In this document: positions 34,144 to 43,585 of the stretch, in pieces
Layout: every line of letters starts with the position of its first letter
Numbering within the stretch: the stretch's first letter is position 1
NCBI RefSeq assembly: GCF_965198245.1
Contig: NZ_OZ240249.1
Span: forward strand, 2,356,001-2,420,000
DNA length: 64,000 bases
Direction: 5' to 3'
DNA from: Poriferisodalis sp965198245
Lineage (GTDB): Bacteria; Actinomycetota; Acidimicrobiia; Acidimicrobiales; Poriferisodalaceae
Translations under genes and position numbers: made by a program
Notes under the pieces: model-generated
Told to the model about the DNA's origin: nothing
The model's database searches: none
What the model saw: the letters and a program-made list of their open reading frames with translations, nothing else

Positions 34144-34824
34144 TCAGGCTCGCAGCTTGTAGCCCATGCCGCGTGCCGTCGCTACGTAACGGGGGTTGGC
34201 CGGGTCATCCTCAATCTTGAGGCGCAACCTGCGCACGTGCACGTCGACGAGACGGCCGTCCCCGAAGTAGTCGTACCCCCAGACTCGCTCGAGCAGCTGC
34301 TCGCGGCTCATCACTTTGCCGGGATTGTCCGACAGCTCGCAGAGCAGGCGGAACTCGGTCTTGGTCAGGTGCAACTCTTCACCGCCCTTGCGGACGACAC
34401 CCTCGTCGGGATAGATCTCGAGATCGCCGACAGTTCGGGGCAATCCGCTGCCGTCCACGGTCCGGCTCCGCCGCAACAGGGCTCTGATACGCGCAGACAG
34501 CTCCTTGGGAGCGAAAGGCTTCGTGAGATAGTCGTCCGCGCCCGCCTCGAGCCCGGCCACGACGTCATGGGTGTCATCGCGGGCTGTGACCATGATGATC
34601 GGCACATGACTGATCCGTCGGATGGCCCGGCACAGCTCGAACCCGTCGAGACCGGGCAGCATGATGTCGACAAGCACGACGTCAGTGCCGTCGGGCGTAA
34701 AGCGCTCCAAGGCCTCCTCGCAGGACTCTGCCTCGCTGACTCGCCAGCCCTCGTCCTCGAGTGCAAGGCGCAGCGCCGTCCGGATCCGCTCGTCGTCTTC
34801 GACTGCAAGAACGTTGGTCGTCAA
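34144..34824 (-). CDS. mtrA: Response regulator, MtrA type (OmpR family)
   Basis: 226 residues. Receiver domain with acidic pocket AVEDDE, phospho-acceptor Asp53 in LVDIMLPGLDG, and Lys102 in TKPF; winged-helix DNA-binding domain with LTKTEFRLLCELSDNPG and VDVHVRRLRLKIEDDP. Start codon is TTG (34824), overlapping the TGA of the upstream membrane protein gene (TTGA). Operon order membrane protein, mtrA, mtrB, GerMN lipoprotein is as in other actinobacteria from mtrA onward. Confidence 0.93.
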   Translation of the reverse strand: MTTNVLAVEDDERIRTALRLALEDEGWRVSEAESCEEALERFTPDGTDVVLVDIMLPGLDGFELCRAIRRISHVPIIMVTARDDTHDVVAGLEAGADDYLTKPFAPKELSARIRALLRRSRTVDGSGLPRTVGDLEIYPDEGVVRKGGEELHLTKTEFRLLCELSDNPGKVMSREQLLERVWGYDYFGDGRLVDVHVRRLRLKIEDDPANPRYVATARGMGYKLRA

Positions 34825-35270
34825 TGCCGTACCGCCTTGTCGTGGGACTGCGCGTCGCTTGGACCCCGCCGCGTTCGCGAACCGTGCCGGCGGAGCCTCG
34901 CTGAGCTGTGCTGGCGGCGCCGTGCTGGGGCTTGGTCAGCCCATTCGCTCATCGAGCGCAGCACCAGAGCCGCGAGCGCAGCGACGCCTGCTGCGCCAGC
35001 CAGAGCACCGATGGCTGCACCGATGGCCGAACCGCCGAGCGTCGGGCCGGTGCACCCCTCAGCGCATTGAAGGATGCTCGTCGCATAGCCCGCGAGGCCT
35101 CCGCACACTGCGGCAATGACGATCGCACCGAAGGCGACAGCCCGGGCCAGCACCGACGGCAGAGCAGTCGGCGCCGCAGTGAGCAGAGCATCGTCGGCAC
35201 CCAATGCGGTGACCGGCGTCTTCGCACGACTGTGCCGCTCGTTGTCGCCCTGCGTGCTCACCCGTGCCAT
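34821..35270 (-). CDS. Small membrane protein upstream of mtrA
   Basis: 149 residues from ATG 35270. Two hydrophobic helices (about 42-65 and 78-105) with a Cys pair (ILQCAEGCTG) in the loop between them, and a long basic tail (APARRRQHSSARLRRHGSRTRR). No family recognised. The overlap with the mtrA start suggests it is translated with the two-component system, so it may be an envelope accessory protein; that is inference. Divergent from the Nudix gene. Confidence 0.6.
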   Translation of the reverse strand: MARVSTQGDNERHSRAKTPVTALGADDALLTAAPTALPSVLARAVAFGAIVIAAVCGGLAGYATSILQCAEGCTGPTLGGSAIGAAIGALAGAAGVAALAALVLRSMSEWADQAPARRRQHSSARLRRHGSRTRRGPSDAQSHDKAVRH

Positions 35271-35387
35271 GGTACGGCCACGCACATGATGGGCTGTCAC
35301 CCCTGAGACGGTCTGCCCCAAGACAACGAACCGCCAGATGCCTCTCCGACCACCCGGCAGTCAACACCTCCGTGGCAGACTTCCTGA

Positions 35388-35894
35388 GTGCCGACCGATG
35401 TGCACCGATGGGCAGTTGCCGGGGGGATCCTCGCGCGCGACGGTGCAGTGCTCATGGTCAATAACCGGCGGCGCAATGGCAGCACCGACTGGAGCACGCC
35501 GGGCGGGGTGGTGGATCCGGGCGAGACGGTGCTCGGAGCACTGACGCGTGAGGTCGCAGAAGAAACTGGCTTGCAGGTGTCGGGCTGGGATGGCCCGCTG
35601 TACACCGTCGAAGCTGATGGTCGAAATGGACCTGGCTGGTTGCTGAAGGTGGAAGTTCACGAGGCTCAGCAGTGGAGCGGCGAACTGGATGTCGCGGATC
35701 CCGACGGCATCGTGTTCGAGGCCCGTTGGGTACGAGTCGGTGAAGTCGAAGACCTGCTCACCGGTCAGTTCGCGTGGATGGCTGAGCCGCTGCTGGCCTA
35801 CCTGGGCGGAGGTGCTCCACGAGGCCATGAGTTCCGGTACTCCGTGACTGGCGACCACCGGACCGGTCTGGTGGTAACGCCCGCGATGCCCTGA
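35388..35894 (+). CDS. Nudix hydrolase
   Basis: 168 residues, GTG start. Complete Nudix box GGVVDPGETVLGAL followed by TREVAEETGL (pattern GX5EX7REUXEEXGU). Hydrolyses a nucleoside-diphosphate-linked compound; the substrate is not predictable. The N-terminus (HRWAVAGGILARDGAVLMVNNRRRNG) and the C-terminal segment (ARWVRVGEVEDLL) are those of the MutT-like branch. It precedes dinB by 71 nt. Confidence 0.88.
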   Translation: MPTDVHRWAVAGGILARDGAVLMVNNRRRNGSTDWSTPGGVVDPGETVLGALTREVAEETGLQVSGWDGPLYTVEADGRNGPGWLLKVEVHEAQQWSGELDVADPDGIVFEARWVRVGEVEDLLTGQFAWMAEPLLAYLGGGAPRGHEFRYSVTGDHRTGLVVTPAMP

Positions 35895-35965
35895 GAGCGG
35901 CCGATGAGACTTGGGGATCGATCCCCGAAGGCGGACTCGCCCAGATCAGTCCGATTGGGCAGCCC

Positions 35966-37345
35966 ATGAGTGGAGCACGCCATGACCTCCCCGGCGGGTC
36001 GGATTCCGACGAGCTTCCGATCCTGCATGTCGATATGGACGCGTTTTACGTGGAGGTCGAACGCAAGCGTGACCCGGCGCTGAACCGACGCCCGGTGATC
36101 GTCGGGGGGTCCGGCAGGCGCGGCGTCGTGGCCTCGGCCAGCTATGAAGCGCGCGCGTTGGGCGTGCACGCTGCTATGCCGACCTCCCAGGCGCGCCGTC
36201 TTTGCCCCACCGCCGTCGTAGTCACTTCTGACTTCTCCGGCTACATCGAGGCCTCGTCGGCCATCGCAGAGGTCTTCGAATCGGTCACACCCCACGTGGA
36301 ACCGATCGCGCTGGACGAGGCCTTTCTGGATGTCTCCGGAGCTCACCGGCTGTTCGGCACATCTCCGGAGATTGCGTGGTTTGTCCGCGATGCGGTACGC
36401 GAATCCGTGGGACTCGACTGCTCTGTCGGCGTCGCGTCGAACAAGACCTTGGCGAAGCTTGCCTCGGTTGCGGCGAAACCGACTGTGCGATCGACCGGAC
36501 CGGAGCCGGGACTCGGCGTTCGAGTGGTCGGTGTTGCCGAACAGCTGGATTTCCTGTGGGCTCACCGTGTGGAGGCGCTCTGGGGCGTGGGCCCGGTGAC
36601 GCTCAGACGGCTCAACGAGATCGACGTGTTCACGGTCGGCGACTTGGCGGACAAGCCGGAGGAGCAGCTCGTTGCGGCTGTAGGAGCTGCCCACGGCGCG
36701 CACCTCGCCGCGCTGGCGCAGGGAATCGACGACCGGCCTGTGCACCCAGGCGGGATCCCGCGTTCAGTCAGTCACGAGGAAACATTCGAGACCGACCTCG
36801 ACGATCCCGATCTCATACGCGGCGAAACGGTTCGCCTCGCCGATGCCGTCGCATCTCGACTCCGGGCCAACGGGCTGTCGGGGCGGACGGTGACGGTCAA
36901 GATCAGGCATCCCGACTTTGCGATGCGAACGCGGGCGCACACGCTCCCAGAGCCGTTCCAGACTGGCCGGACGCTCGCCCACGTGGCGCACCGGCTGGTC
37001 GGCACGCTGGACACCAGCAGGGGGATTCGCCTGCTGGGGGTCGCAGTGTCGAATCTGTCCGAGACGGTATCTGCGGTATCGGTGGCCGGGGCGGGACTTC
37101 GGGGGGAGAACCGGGCAGAGTCGCCAGAGCCGTTCCAGCTTGCATTCGATTTGGGTCTGCCGCCAGATGCTGAGAGTGGGCCCGGCGGCGATGCGCACCA
37201 CGGCCCGACTGGCGATTCCGAACTCGACCGCAAGCTGGCCGAAGCTCTCGACGCCATTCGCAGCCGCTTCGGCCGAGCTGTGATCGCTCACGGCTCGGCG
37301 GCCCTGGGTGACGGTGTGCCAGGCGAACGCCGCTGGGGCCGCTGA
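35966..37345 (+). CDS. dinB: DNA polymerase IV (Y family)
   Basis: 459 residues. Translesion polymerase. Motifs: ILHVDMDAFYVEVE (metal-binding Asp), VVASASYEARALGVHAAMP, IEPIALDEAFLDV-type core (PIALDEAFLDVSG with the catalytic Asp-Glu), CSVGVASNKTLAKLAS, and a little-finger domain. Near the end QLAFDLG fits a sliding-clamp binding peptide. The C-terminal 60 residues after it are polar with no known domain. ATG start; a stand-alone gene with no lexA-type partner beside it. Confidence 0.93.
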   Translation: MSGARHDLPGGSDSDELPILHVDMDAFYVEVERKRDPALNRRPVIVGGSGRRGVVASASYEARALGVHAAMPTSQARRLCPTAVVVTSDFSGYIEASSAIAEVFESVTPHVEPIALDEAFLDVSGAHRLFGTSPEIAWFVRDAVRESVGLDCSVGVASNKTLAKLASVAAKPTVRSTGPEPGLGVRVVGVAEQLDFLWAHRVEALWGVGPVTLRRLNEIDVFTVGDLADKPEEQLVAAVGAAHGAHLAALAQGIDDRPVHPGGIPRSVSHEETFETDLDDPDLIRGETVRLADAVASRLRANGLSGRTVTVKIRHPDFAMRTRAHTLPEPFQTGRTLAHVAHRLVGTLDTSRGIRLLGVAVSNLSETVSAVSVAGAGLRGENRAESPEPFQLAFDLGLPPDAESGPGGDAHHGPTGDSELDRKLAEALDAIRSRFGRAVIAHGSAALGDGVPGERRWGR

Positions 37346-37462
37346 AGATGTCGCTGTGCACTTCGCCCCACGGGCGCAACACAACAGGGGTGCGTGGTAG
37401 TAGCACTGAGAGCGGTCCTACACTGGCAGCAACATCGGCAATACAGCATTTGGAGTCTGTGC

Positions 37463-37840
37463 GTGCCGCTTTCGGACGACGAACAACGCATCCTCCTCGA
37501 GATTGAGAAGGACTTCTACGACACCGACCCGGAATTCGCGCGGGAGGTCTCGGAGACAACGCTGACCCGCCATGCCCTGCGCAACATCCGATGGGCAGTG
37601 CTCGGCGGAATCTTGGGCTTGATCGGCATCGGCTTGGGTCTGCAAGTCCATTTCGGGTTGTCGTTTGTTGCGTTTCTGGTGGTGTTCGCGAGCGCCGTCG
37701 TGATCGAGCGAAACGTTCGCAAGATGGGCAAGCTGGGTCTCGAGAAAGTCTCGGATTCCATCGCAAAGCGCTCGCGACCGAACAGCGCCGACTCATTCGG
37801 CGACCGCATGCGGCGCCGCTTCCGCAACGACCCCAGCTAG
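37463..37840 (+). CDS. DUF3040 membrane protein
   Basis: 125 residues from GTG 37463, which gives the family's typical beginning VPLSDDEQRILLEIEKDFYDTDPEF. Two adjacent hydrophobic helices (about 45-85) and a basic C-terminal tail follow. DUF3040 proteins are nearly confined to Actinobacteria and commonly lie near mraZ, dinB or dcw genes; their function is unknown. Confidence 0.85.
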   Translation: MPLSDDEQRILLEIEKDFYDTDPEFAREVSETTLTRHALRNIRWAVLGGILGLIGIGLGLQVHFGLSFVAFLVVFASAVVIERNVRKMGKLGLEKVSDSIAKRSRPNSADSFGDRMRRRFRNDPS

Positions 37841-37883
37841 ACCATCTTCGACCAACGCTGCCGCGCTACCACGGAGCGCGGCG

Positions 37884-40160
37884 TCAGTGGCTGCCCACTT
37901 CCGCGCCGTTGAGGTATGCCCGGTCGCGGCGGCGCGAGCGAGGTCCTGCCACCAGGGCGCCAGGACGGCACGCGGTGCCGATGCGATCCCACCTGCTGCG
38001 CGCAGAGCGGATACGCATTTCGAGGTGCTGAGCGTTCAGCCTCGCCCCCACGACGGTCTGGGGTGAGGGAGGCTCCGCCGCGTAGGCGGCCTCCTGGGTA
38101 GCAATGGCCAGTGAGTACAGCTCGCCTGAATCGATCCGCAGTCGGTGGTCGACACGACCGGCGAATTCGGTATGCGTCTCGGTGGCCCGCTGGTCGATGC
38201 CGAGGTTGAAGAGTGTCTCCGCGACGTCGTCCCAGGCAGCGCCGACCGCAGCGCGCGCATCGTGACGTGCGCGGCGATGGTGCAGCGCTCGGCGGATTCG
38301 TACAGCCGACGGCACCGTGATGAGCCACAGCACGCCGACCGCCAGCACCGCATAGAAGGGGACAACGAGCCATTCCGACCAGTTCCCGGTAGGCGCTGCC
38401 GAGCCTTCGAAGTCGAGCACGTCCACGAAGCCTTCGAGGTCACCCGACAGTCCCTCGAGATCTTCGAGACCCAACGCACCGATGAAACCTGAGCCTTCCT
38501 CGCCCGCTGCGTTCGGGTCTCCGGGCACGACTTGCTGGGCAAGCACTCCTGTGTAGACGACGGCTCCAGGGGCGCCCCGCCCTGGCGTCGGCTCGAAGTA
38601 CACCCAGCGGCCACCAATCCAGATCTCGGGCCACGCGTGGTAATGCTCGCCCCTGACCACGTATTCGCCTTCGACCAATTCCCCTGGGGTGAAGCCCACG
38701 GCAACACGCGAAGGCAACCCGATCGCCCGGGCCATCGCCGCGTAGGTGCCGGCGAACTGCTCGCAATAGCCGCGCCGCTCCGAGAACAGGAACTGCTCCA
38801 TGCGATCGGTGTCATGCCCGCTTGGCACCTTCAACGCATACACGAAGTTCTCGAGGAAGAAATTCTGCAGAACCAGGGCCTTTGCGTAGGGGCCTGTGGC
38901 ATCCGCCGTGACGTCGGCAGCGAGGTCCGTCACACGTTGGTTGAAGCCTTCCGGCAGGGCCAGGTACTTCTCTGCAATGTCGGGCGGAACGTCGCCTCTT
39001 GCAGCCACGAGCCCCCCAACCGATGGAATGTCGACCTTCGAGCTGACGGTGTAGGTCAACCCCGGCTCGAGCACGCTGCTGTGCTCGGTGACCAGGGTGC
39101 CGGACTCAGGGTCGTACAGCGCATCGGGACCGTCAAAGGCGACCGGCTCGTATGCAGCGGGCAGCCAGATGCTGTCGAGCGCTCCGATCGTGAACTCTTG
39201 GGTGAGCAGCTCCGAAGACGAGCGTCCGTCCAAGTGTTCAGACGCATCGCCATACAGCTGCTCGGATCCCCAAAAGGTTCCGTCGAACTGGCCGAGACCC
39301 GAGACTCGCCAGTACGCGGGTGCATCCGCTCGGACACGGAACAACTCAGCGCCCGAAGTGCCCACCAGGCGGCCTTGAGCATTGACGAGCGGGCTGATCG
39401 TCACCCTCGATGCGGGTGCGGTTCCGTCGAGGTCCTTCCACGACACGATCGCCCGGGCGTCACTGCCGGGCAGCAACGGTACGAGCAGCGCCGCGCCTAC
39501 AGCGGCAGCAGTTCCCAAGCGCAGTGCAGTGCGCATGGGCACGGTTGCGCGACGCCGCTCCGGAGCGCCGACCGGCATCCGGTTCCCGGTGTGGTGGATG
39601 CCGTGAGCAGCCACGTACGCCACCGCGCACACGATCATCGCCGCAGCACTGCGGACACGCCATGCATCGGTGCCCAATGCCCCGATGAACGCCAGCACGA
39701 CGAAGGCGGGAAGCAGGGCTTCGCCGGTAGCTTTCGCACGCAACGCCGCTGCGTCCGCGATGAACGCCGTGAGCCAGATTGCCGCGCCGCCGACCAGCAG
39801 GAAGCCGGCAGTGGCCGGCGTCGGCGCTTCCACGATGCCGAACGCCTCCCAGGCGGCGGCCACATCGGTCGACGCTTGCCGCAGTGTCTCGGCGCTGGGA
39901 AGCAGTCGCAGCCACAACGTGTCGGAGTACAGCGCCAGCCCCTCGACGATGATCAGCATCACCACAGAAGCCGTAGCGGCAGCTGCGAACGGCCAGTGCT
40001 GCCGTCTCGTCACCGCCGCTGTCGCATGACCTCCCATTGCCAAGATGAGCCACAAGGGCGCGTAATCCCACGAGTCGAACAGGCGGCGAGCCATCAGCAC
40101 CGCCAGCAGCGTGAGCAGCCACAGCGAGATCTCGACCTGCCACAGGCTTCGTCGCGTCAT
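37884..40160 (-). CDS. Transglutaminase-like membrane protein (TgpA family)
   Basis: 758 residues from ATG 40160. N-terminal half has about six transmembrane helices (residues 5-220), followed by an extracytoplasmic region with a transglutaminase-like domain: Cys466 in RRGYCEQFAGTYAAMARAIG, His508 in GEHYHAWPEIW, and FEPTPG where the third catalytic position lies. One more helix (about 600-620) and a cytoplasmic DUF4129-like tail end the protein. It overlaps the DUF58 gene (ATGA) and, with the MoxR ATPase, forms the common TgpA-DUF58-MoxR set, thought to act in surface protein processing or assembly. Confidence 0.88.
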   Translation of the reverse strand: MTRRSLWQVEISLWLLTLLAVLMARRLFDSWDYAPLWLILAMGGHATAAVTRRQHWPFAAAATASVVMLIIVEGLALYSDTLWLRLLPSAETLRQASTDVAAAWEAFGIVEAPTPATAGFLLVGGAAIWLTAFIADAAALRAKATGEALLPAFVVLAFIGALGTDAWRVRSAAAMIVCAVAYVAAHGIHHTGNRMPVGAPERRRATVPMRTALRLGTAAAVGAALLVPLLPGSDARAIVSWKDLDGTAPASRVTISPLVNAQGRLVGTSGAELFRVRADAPAYWRVSGLGQFDGTFWGSEQLYGDASEHLDGRSSSELLTQEFTIGALDSIWLPAAYEPVAFDGPDALYDPESGTLVTEHSSVLEPGLTYTVSSKVDIPSVGGLVAARGDVPPDIAEKYLALPEGFNQRVTDLAADVTADATGPYAKALVLQNFFLENFVYALKVPSGHDTDRMEQFLFSERRGYCEQFAGTYAAMARAIGLPSRVAVGFTPGELVEGEYVVRGEHYHAWPEIWIGGRWVYFEPTPGRGAPGAVVYTGVLAQQVVPGDPNAAGEEGSGFIGALGLEDLEGLSGDLEGFVDVLDFEGSAAPTGNWSEWLVVPFYAVLAVGVLWLITVPSAVRIRRALHHRRARHDARAAVGAAWDDVAETLFNLGIDQRATETHTEFAGRVDHRLRIDSGELYSLAIATQEAAYAAEPPSPQTVVGARLNAQHLEMRIRSARSRWDRIGTACRPGALVAGPRSRRRDRAYLNGAEVGSH

Positions 40161-41335
40161 GCGCGAATCGTCCCCGACTCTTGGGCCGTCTGGGCCGCAG
40201 CCCACTTGGGCGACAGCTCGGCAGCGGTGGCGATGTCGACATAGGCCGAACCGGCCGATGGGAGCACTTCACCGGTTCCGCACACGCGGATGACCGTCAA
40301 CGATGAGCTGCGCGAGCCCGCCGCTGTGATCGCTTCGATGTCCCGAGTTGCGTCAAAGGCTGTGCCCCCGAGCACCACGACCACTGCACCCACCACGGAG
40401 GTTGTCGCCGCTGCCAGCACGCCACGCAGCGAGCCCATGCCTGACGTGGACACCTCGGCGAGGTGATCGAACAGCTGCGCCAGGCCTTCCCCTGAGGTGA
40501 CGAAACCGGTGTCTGCTCCGGCCACCGTCAACAGCCGCAGCGGATCATGTCGTGAGGCGCTGGCGAGGACGACGCTGGCGGCCGCGGACACTGCGAGTTC
40601 GAAGCGCTCGGTATCGAAGGCTGTGCTGCGAGTGTCGAGCACCACCGTTACTCGGCTCCGGCGGGGAACCTCGTCTTCCCGCACCATTGGACGACCCAAG
40701 CGCGCCGTCGAAGGCCAGTGGATCCGGCGGACGTCGTCGCCAGCCGTGTAGTCCCGCAGGGCGTAGAAATCCTCGCCAATGCGCTGCAACGTGTGAATGT
40801 CAGCCGCAATTCCCAGCGGTTCGGGACCACGGGCCAGTCGAGGCGGCACGATTGTCTGCGTGGCGGGATAGACGACGAGCGTCGTCAGCGGCCCGGCACC
40901 GATTGGCGTGCGCGACAACCCGAGCGGATCGACGACCGCGACATCGGCGGGACCGACCCTCAGCCGACCTCGGCGCTCGGTGGGCAGCAAGTACGTGGCG
41001 TTGACGCGCTCAGCCCCAAGCAGCGGGCCCACTCCCAAGCGCGCGCCGAGCGTGCCGGTGACGGGGTCGGTCAGCTGAAGTACCGGGGTGGGTCCGCCGA
41101 GGTTGGTAACGCCGAGCTCCACCCGCGCTTGCCCGCCGGCGTGAACGCGTACAGGCTGCACCGAACGCTGGATCCGCAGGCGAATCCTGCGCGTACGGGT
41201 CCAGATGGTGGCCCCCGAGACCAGCGCGATCCCGGCGACTGCGAGAACGAAGAATTCCCCGATGCCAAAGAAGCGTCCGGCGCCAGCGGCGACGAATGAA
41301 CCGATCCCGACGGCCCAGCCCCGCCGAGTCAGCAT
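40157..41335 (-). CDS. DUF58 protein with two N-terminal membrane helices
   Basis: 392 residues. Helices at about 8-45 are followed by a beta-rich region and the DUF58 core with YALRDYTAGDDVRRIHWPSTARLGRPMV, then a VWA-like domain with VVLDTRST. Works with MoxR ATPases as a chaperone-like module in many bacteria. ATG start 130 nt after the MoxR gene; the intervening stretch holds no clear gene or terminator. Confidence 0.88.
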   Translation of the reverse strand: MLTRRGWAVGIGSFVAAGAGRFFGIGEFFVLAVAGIALVSGATIWTRTRRIRLRIQRSVQPVRVHAGGQARVELGVTNLGGPTPVLQLTDPVTGTLGARLGVGPLLGAERVNATYLLPTERRGRLRVGPADVAVVDPLGLSRTPIGAGPLTTLVVYPATQTIVPPRLARGPEPLGIAADIHTLQRIGEDFYALRDYTAGDDVRRIHWPSTARLGRPMVREDEVPRRSRVTVVLDTRSTAFDTERFELAVSAAASVVLASASRHDPLRLLTVAGADTGFVTSGEGLAQLFDHLAEVSTSGMGSLRGVLAAATTSVVGAVVVVLGGTAFDATRDIEAITAAGSRSSSLTVIRVCGTGEVLPSAGSAYVDIATAAELSPKWAAAQTAQESGTIRA

Positions 41336-41465
41336 GCGGGCCCTCGGGGCATCGCAGCGAGGGTCCTAGTGCCTAGGCGGATTGGTGAGCCTTCTCGCGC
41401 AACACTTGTTATCTCCCGCTCTTGTTCGCTGCGCTCACGGGCCGCTCGGGCCACGGCTTCGCCTC

Positions 41466-42455
41466 TCAGCCGGTGGCGGTGGGAACCGCGACGGCCTCGA
41501 AGACGTCGCGCAGCGCTGATTGCGGGGTCAGTCCCTGCAGTTGCGCGTCGGGGCTCAGTCGGATTCTGTGGCCGAGTACCGGTTCGGCCACAGCCTTCAC
41601 ATCGTCGGGCACCACGTAGTTCCGACCGGCGGCGAGCGCACGCGCCTGTGCCACCCGCTGCAGATCGAGCGTGGCTCGTGGGCTGACACCCAGCGTGATC
41701 GTGCCGCGCCGTCGAGACGCATCGGCCACGGCCACGATGTAGCGGCGCAAGACCGGCGCGACGTGTACCTCGGTGACGGTGCGTGCCATTGCCAGCACTT
41801 CGCCGGCCGTCGCGACCGCTTCGAGCGTGATTTCCGTTGTGCCGTCGTGAAGGTCGAGCACCTCGACGGCCGAGTCGGCGTCGGGGTAGCCGATGCTGAT
41901 GCGCATGAGAAAACGGTCGAGTTGCGACTCAGGCAACGGGTAGGTGCCCTCGTGCTCGATCGGGTTCTGCGTAGCAATGACCATGAACGGCTGGCCGAGC
42001 GGGCGCGTGGTGCGGTCAGTGGTGACCTGCCGTTCCTGCATTGCCTCGAGCAGCGCCGCCTGTGTCTTGGGCGAGGCCCGGTTGATCTCGTCGACCAGCA
42101 CGATGCTCGAGAAGAGTGCACCGGGCCGGAAGTCGAATGTGCGCTCGCGCTCGTCCCACACATTCACGCCGATGACGTCTGACGGCAGCACGTCAGGGGT
42201 GAACTGGATCCGGCCGAAGGGTGCATCAATCGAAGACGCCAATGATTTCGCGAGGCTCGTCTTGCCGACGCCAGGCACGTCCTCGATGAGCAGGTGCCCA
42301 TCGCACAGCAAGCACAGCAGCGAGAGGCCGACTGCGTCGGGCTTGCCGCGAATAACGCGTTCCACGTTCGCGGTGATGCGTTCGAATGTGCGGTGGAACG
42401 TCTCAGCATCGGCCGGGTACGTCTGTGGGGTTGTGTGATTGCGCACAGCAGCCAA
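41466..42455 (-). CDS. MoxR-family AAA+ ATPase
   Basis: 329 residues. Walker A VPGVGKTSLAK, Walker B IVLVDEINRASPKTQAALLEAMQE, sensor 1 VIATQNPIEHEGTYPLPESQLDRF, and a C-terminal lid domain with GVSPRATLDLQRVAQARA. ATP-driven chaperone-like protein, first gene of the unit with DUF58 and the transglutaminase. It is divergent from a small conserved gene at 42549. Confidence 0.93.
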   Translation of the reverse strand: MAAVRNHTTPQTYPADAETFHRTFERITANVERVIRGKPDAVGLSLLCLLCDGHLLIEDVPGVGKTSLAKSLASSIDAPFGRIQFTPDVLPSDVIGVNVWDERERTFDFRPGALFSSIVLVDEINRASPKTQAALLEAMQERQVTTDRTTRPLGQPFMVIATQNPIEHEGTYPLPESQLDRFLMRISIGYPDADSAVEVLDLHDGTTEITLEAVATAGEVLAMARTVTEVHVAPVLRRYIVAVADASRRRGTITLGVSPRATLDLQRVAQARALAAGRNYVVPDDVKAVAEPVLGHRIRLSPDAQLQGLTPQSALRDVFEAVAVPTATG

Positions 42456-42548
42456 CTCTCTGGGTTCCCAGCCTCCCGAACGCTCTGAGGCTACTCAGCG
42501 TCTGTTGACCGTCACCGTCGGGGGCACGTTCGCTTCTAGAGTGGCCCG

Positions 42549-42836
42549 GTGCGCCGACATCGGACACCGCGCCGCCTCCGCTTGTTTGGGGCGCTGTCTG
42601 CGGTTGTGGCGCGCCCTCGACTGTGGGTTGCGGCTGCTGGCGCCATGAGACGGCTGGTGCCAATGCGTTGGTGGACCCGGCCGCCGTTCCTGCCGGTTCC
42701 TCACCGAGACTACGTGCGATTCCGACTGTTGACTGCCCTCGGTGATGATGGAACTGCATCTGGCGAACCCGAAGATCTGATCCAATGGCTGGAATGGTGC
42801 CGACGCTGGCCAGCCGCCGCTGCGGCATCACGGTGA
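42549..42836 (+). CDS. Small conserved actinobacterial protein of unknown function
   Basis: 95 residues from GTG 42549. Basic, Trp-rich centre (MRWWTRPPFLPVPHRDYVRFRLLTALG) and an acidic end (GEPEDLIQWLEWCRRW), a pattern I recognise from short uncharacterised actinobacterial proteins. No catalytic motif. It ends 1 nt before the HNH gene, so the two are probably co-translated, and its start faces the MoxR gene. Confidence 0.65.
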   Translation: MRRHRTPRRLRLFGALSAVVARPRLWVAAAGAMRRLVPMRWWTRPPFLPVPHRDYVRFRLLTALGDDGTASGEPEDLIQWLEWCRRWPAAAAASR

Positions 42837-42837
42837 C

Positions 42838-43473
42838 ATGACCTCCCCAGGAGCCGTCGCGTATGCGCGGCGATCTGTCGCCGATCCGGTCAACGGACGC
42901 GCTGGCGCGAACGGCCACCCGGCTCGTCCCCACGGCAAGGTCTCACGGGTCCGCTCGGTTCTGTCCGAACGGGCACTGGTGCTCAACGTCACCTACCAGC
43001 CGTTGTCCATCACCACCGTGCGACGAGCTCTTCTGCTGGTGCTGGCGGGCAAGGCCGACGTCATCCACACCCGGCCTGGGAGCATTCGCTCACCGCGTAT
43101 GTCGATGTCGGTGCCCTCGATCGTCCGGCTGACATACCACGCGCGGGCGCCGTACCGCCGCCGGGCTCCACTCCACCGGCGAGCAGTCTTTGCACGTGAT
43201 GCATACCGGTGCCAGTACTGCGGGAGCCGGGCGGAGTGCATCGACCATGTCCACCCGAGAAGCCGTGGCGGGGAGCACACCTGGGAAAACGTGGTGGCCT
43301 GCTGCCGGTCCTGCAACGTGGGCAAGGGAGACTCGCTCCTGTCGGCGGGCCGATACCGGCTGCGCAGGACGCCGTACGCTCCCGAGCCGCTCGCCGTCGT
43401 GGCCGCCATGCGAGGCGATGCTCCAACGGAGTGGACCGACTACTTGCCCCAATTGCGTCCTCAGCTCGTCTGA
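42838..43473 (+). CDS. HNH endonuclease family protein
   Basis: 211 residues. The HNH core is RDAYRCQYCGSRAECIDHVHPRSRGGEHTWENVVACCRSCN, here read in parts: CQYC and CRSCN give the structural zinc site, IDHVHPRSRGG the catalytic His, ENVVACC the following Asn. The N-terminal half (LVLNVTYQPLSITTVRRALLLVL) is the usual partner of this actinobacterial HNH family, whose biological role is unclear. Its stop codon is the first of five 13-bp repeats. Confidence 0.88.
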   Translation: MTSPGAVAYARRSVADPVNGRAGANGHPARPHGKVSRVRSVLSERALVLNVTYQPLSITTVRRALLLVLAGKADVIHTRPGSIRSPRMSMSVPSIVRLTYHARAPYRRRAPLHRRAVFARDAYRCQYCGSRAECIDHVHPRSRGGEHTWENVVACCRSCNVGKGDSLLSAGRYRLRRTPYAPEPLAVVAAMRGDAPTEWTDYLPQLRPQLV

Positions 43474-43526
43474 CCAGCTCGTCTGACCAGCTCGTCTGAC
43501 CAACTCGTCTGACCAGTCCGGCTGAT
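43462..43526 (+). repeat. 13-bp tandem repeat x5 spanning the HNH stop codon
   Basis: Unit CAGCTCGTCTGAC occurs at 43462, 43475 and 43488 without change, as CAACTCGTCTGAC at 43501 and as CAGTCCGGCTGAT at 43514. The first unit contains the HNH stop (TGA 43471-43473). As 13 is not a multiple of three, the TGAs fall in all three frames, forming a stop cluster. Confidence 0.92.
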
Positions 43527-43585
43527 CAGTCCCGCGCACAGTCCCTGGTGACCAACGTCGCCGGCGGGTCTGCCATCGTGGACCG

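Noticed and set aside
43462..43526. CRISPR-like array
   Set aside because: Units are directly adjacent 13-mers without spacers and overlap a stop codon; no cas genes are present. The 16-bp array at 62010 was rejected for the same reason.
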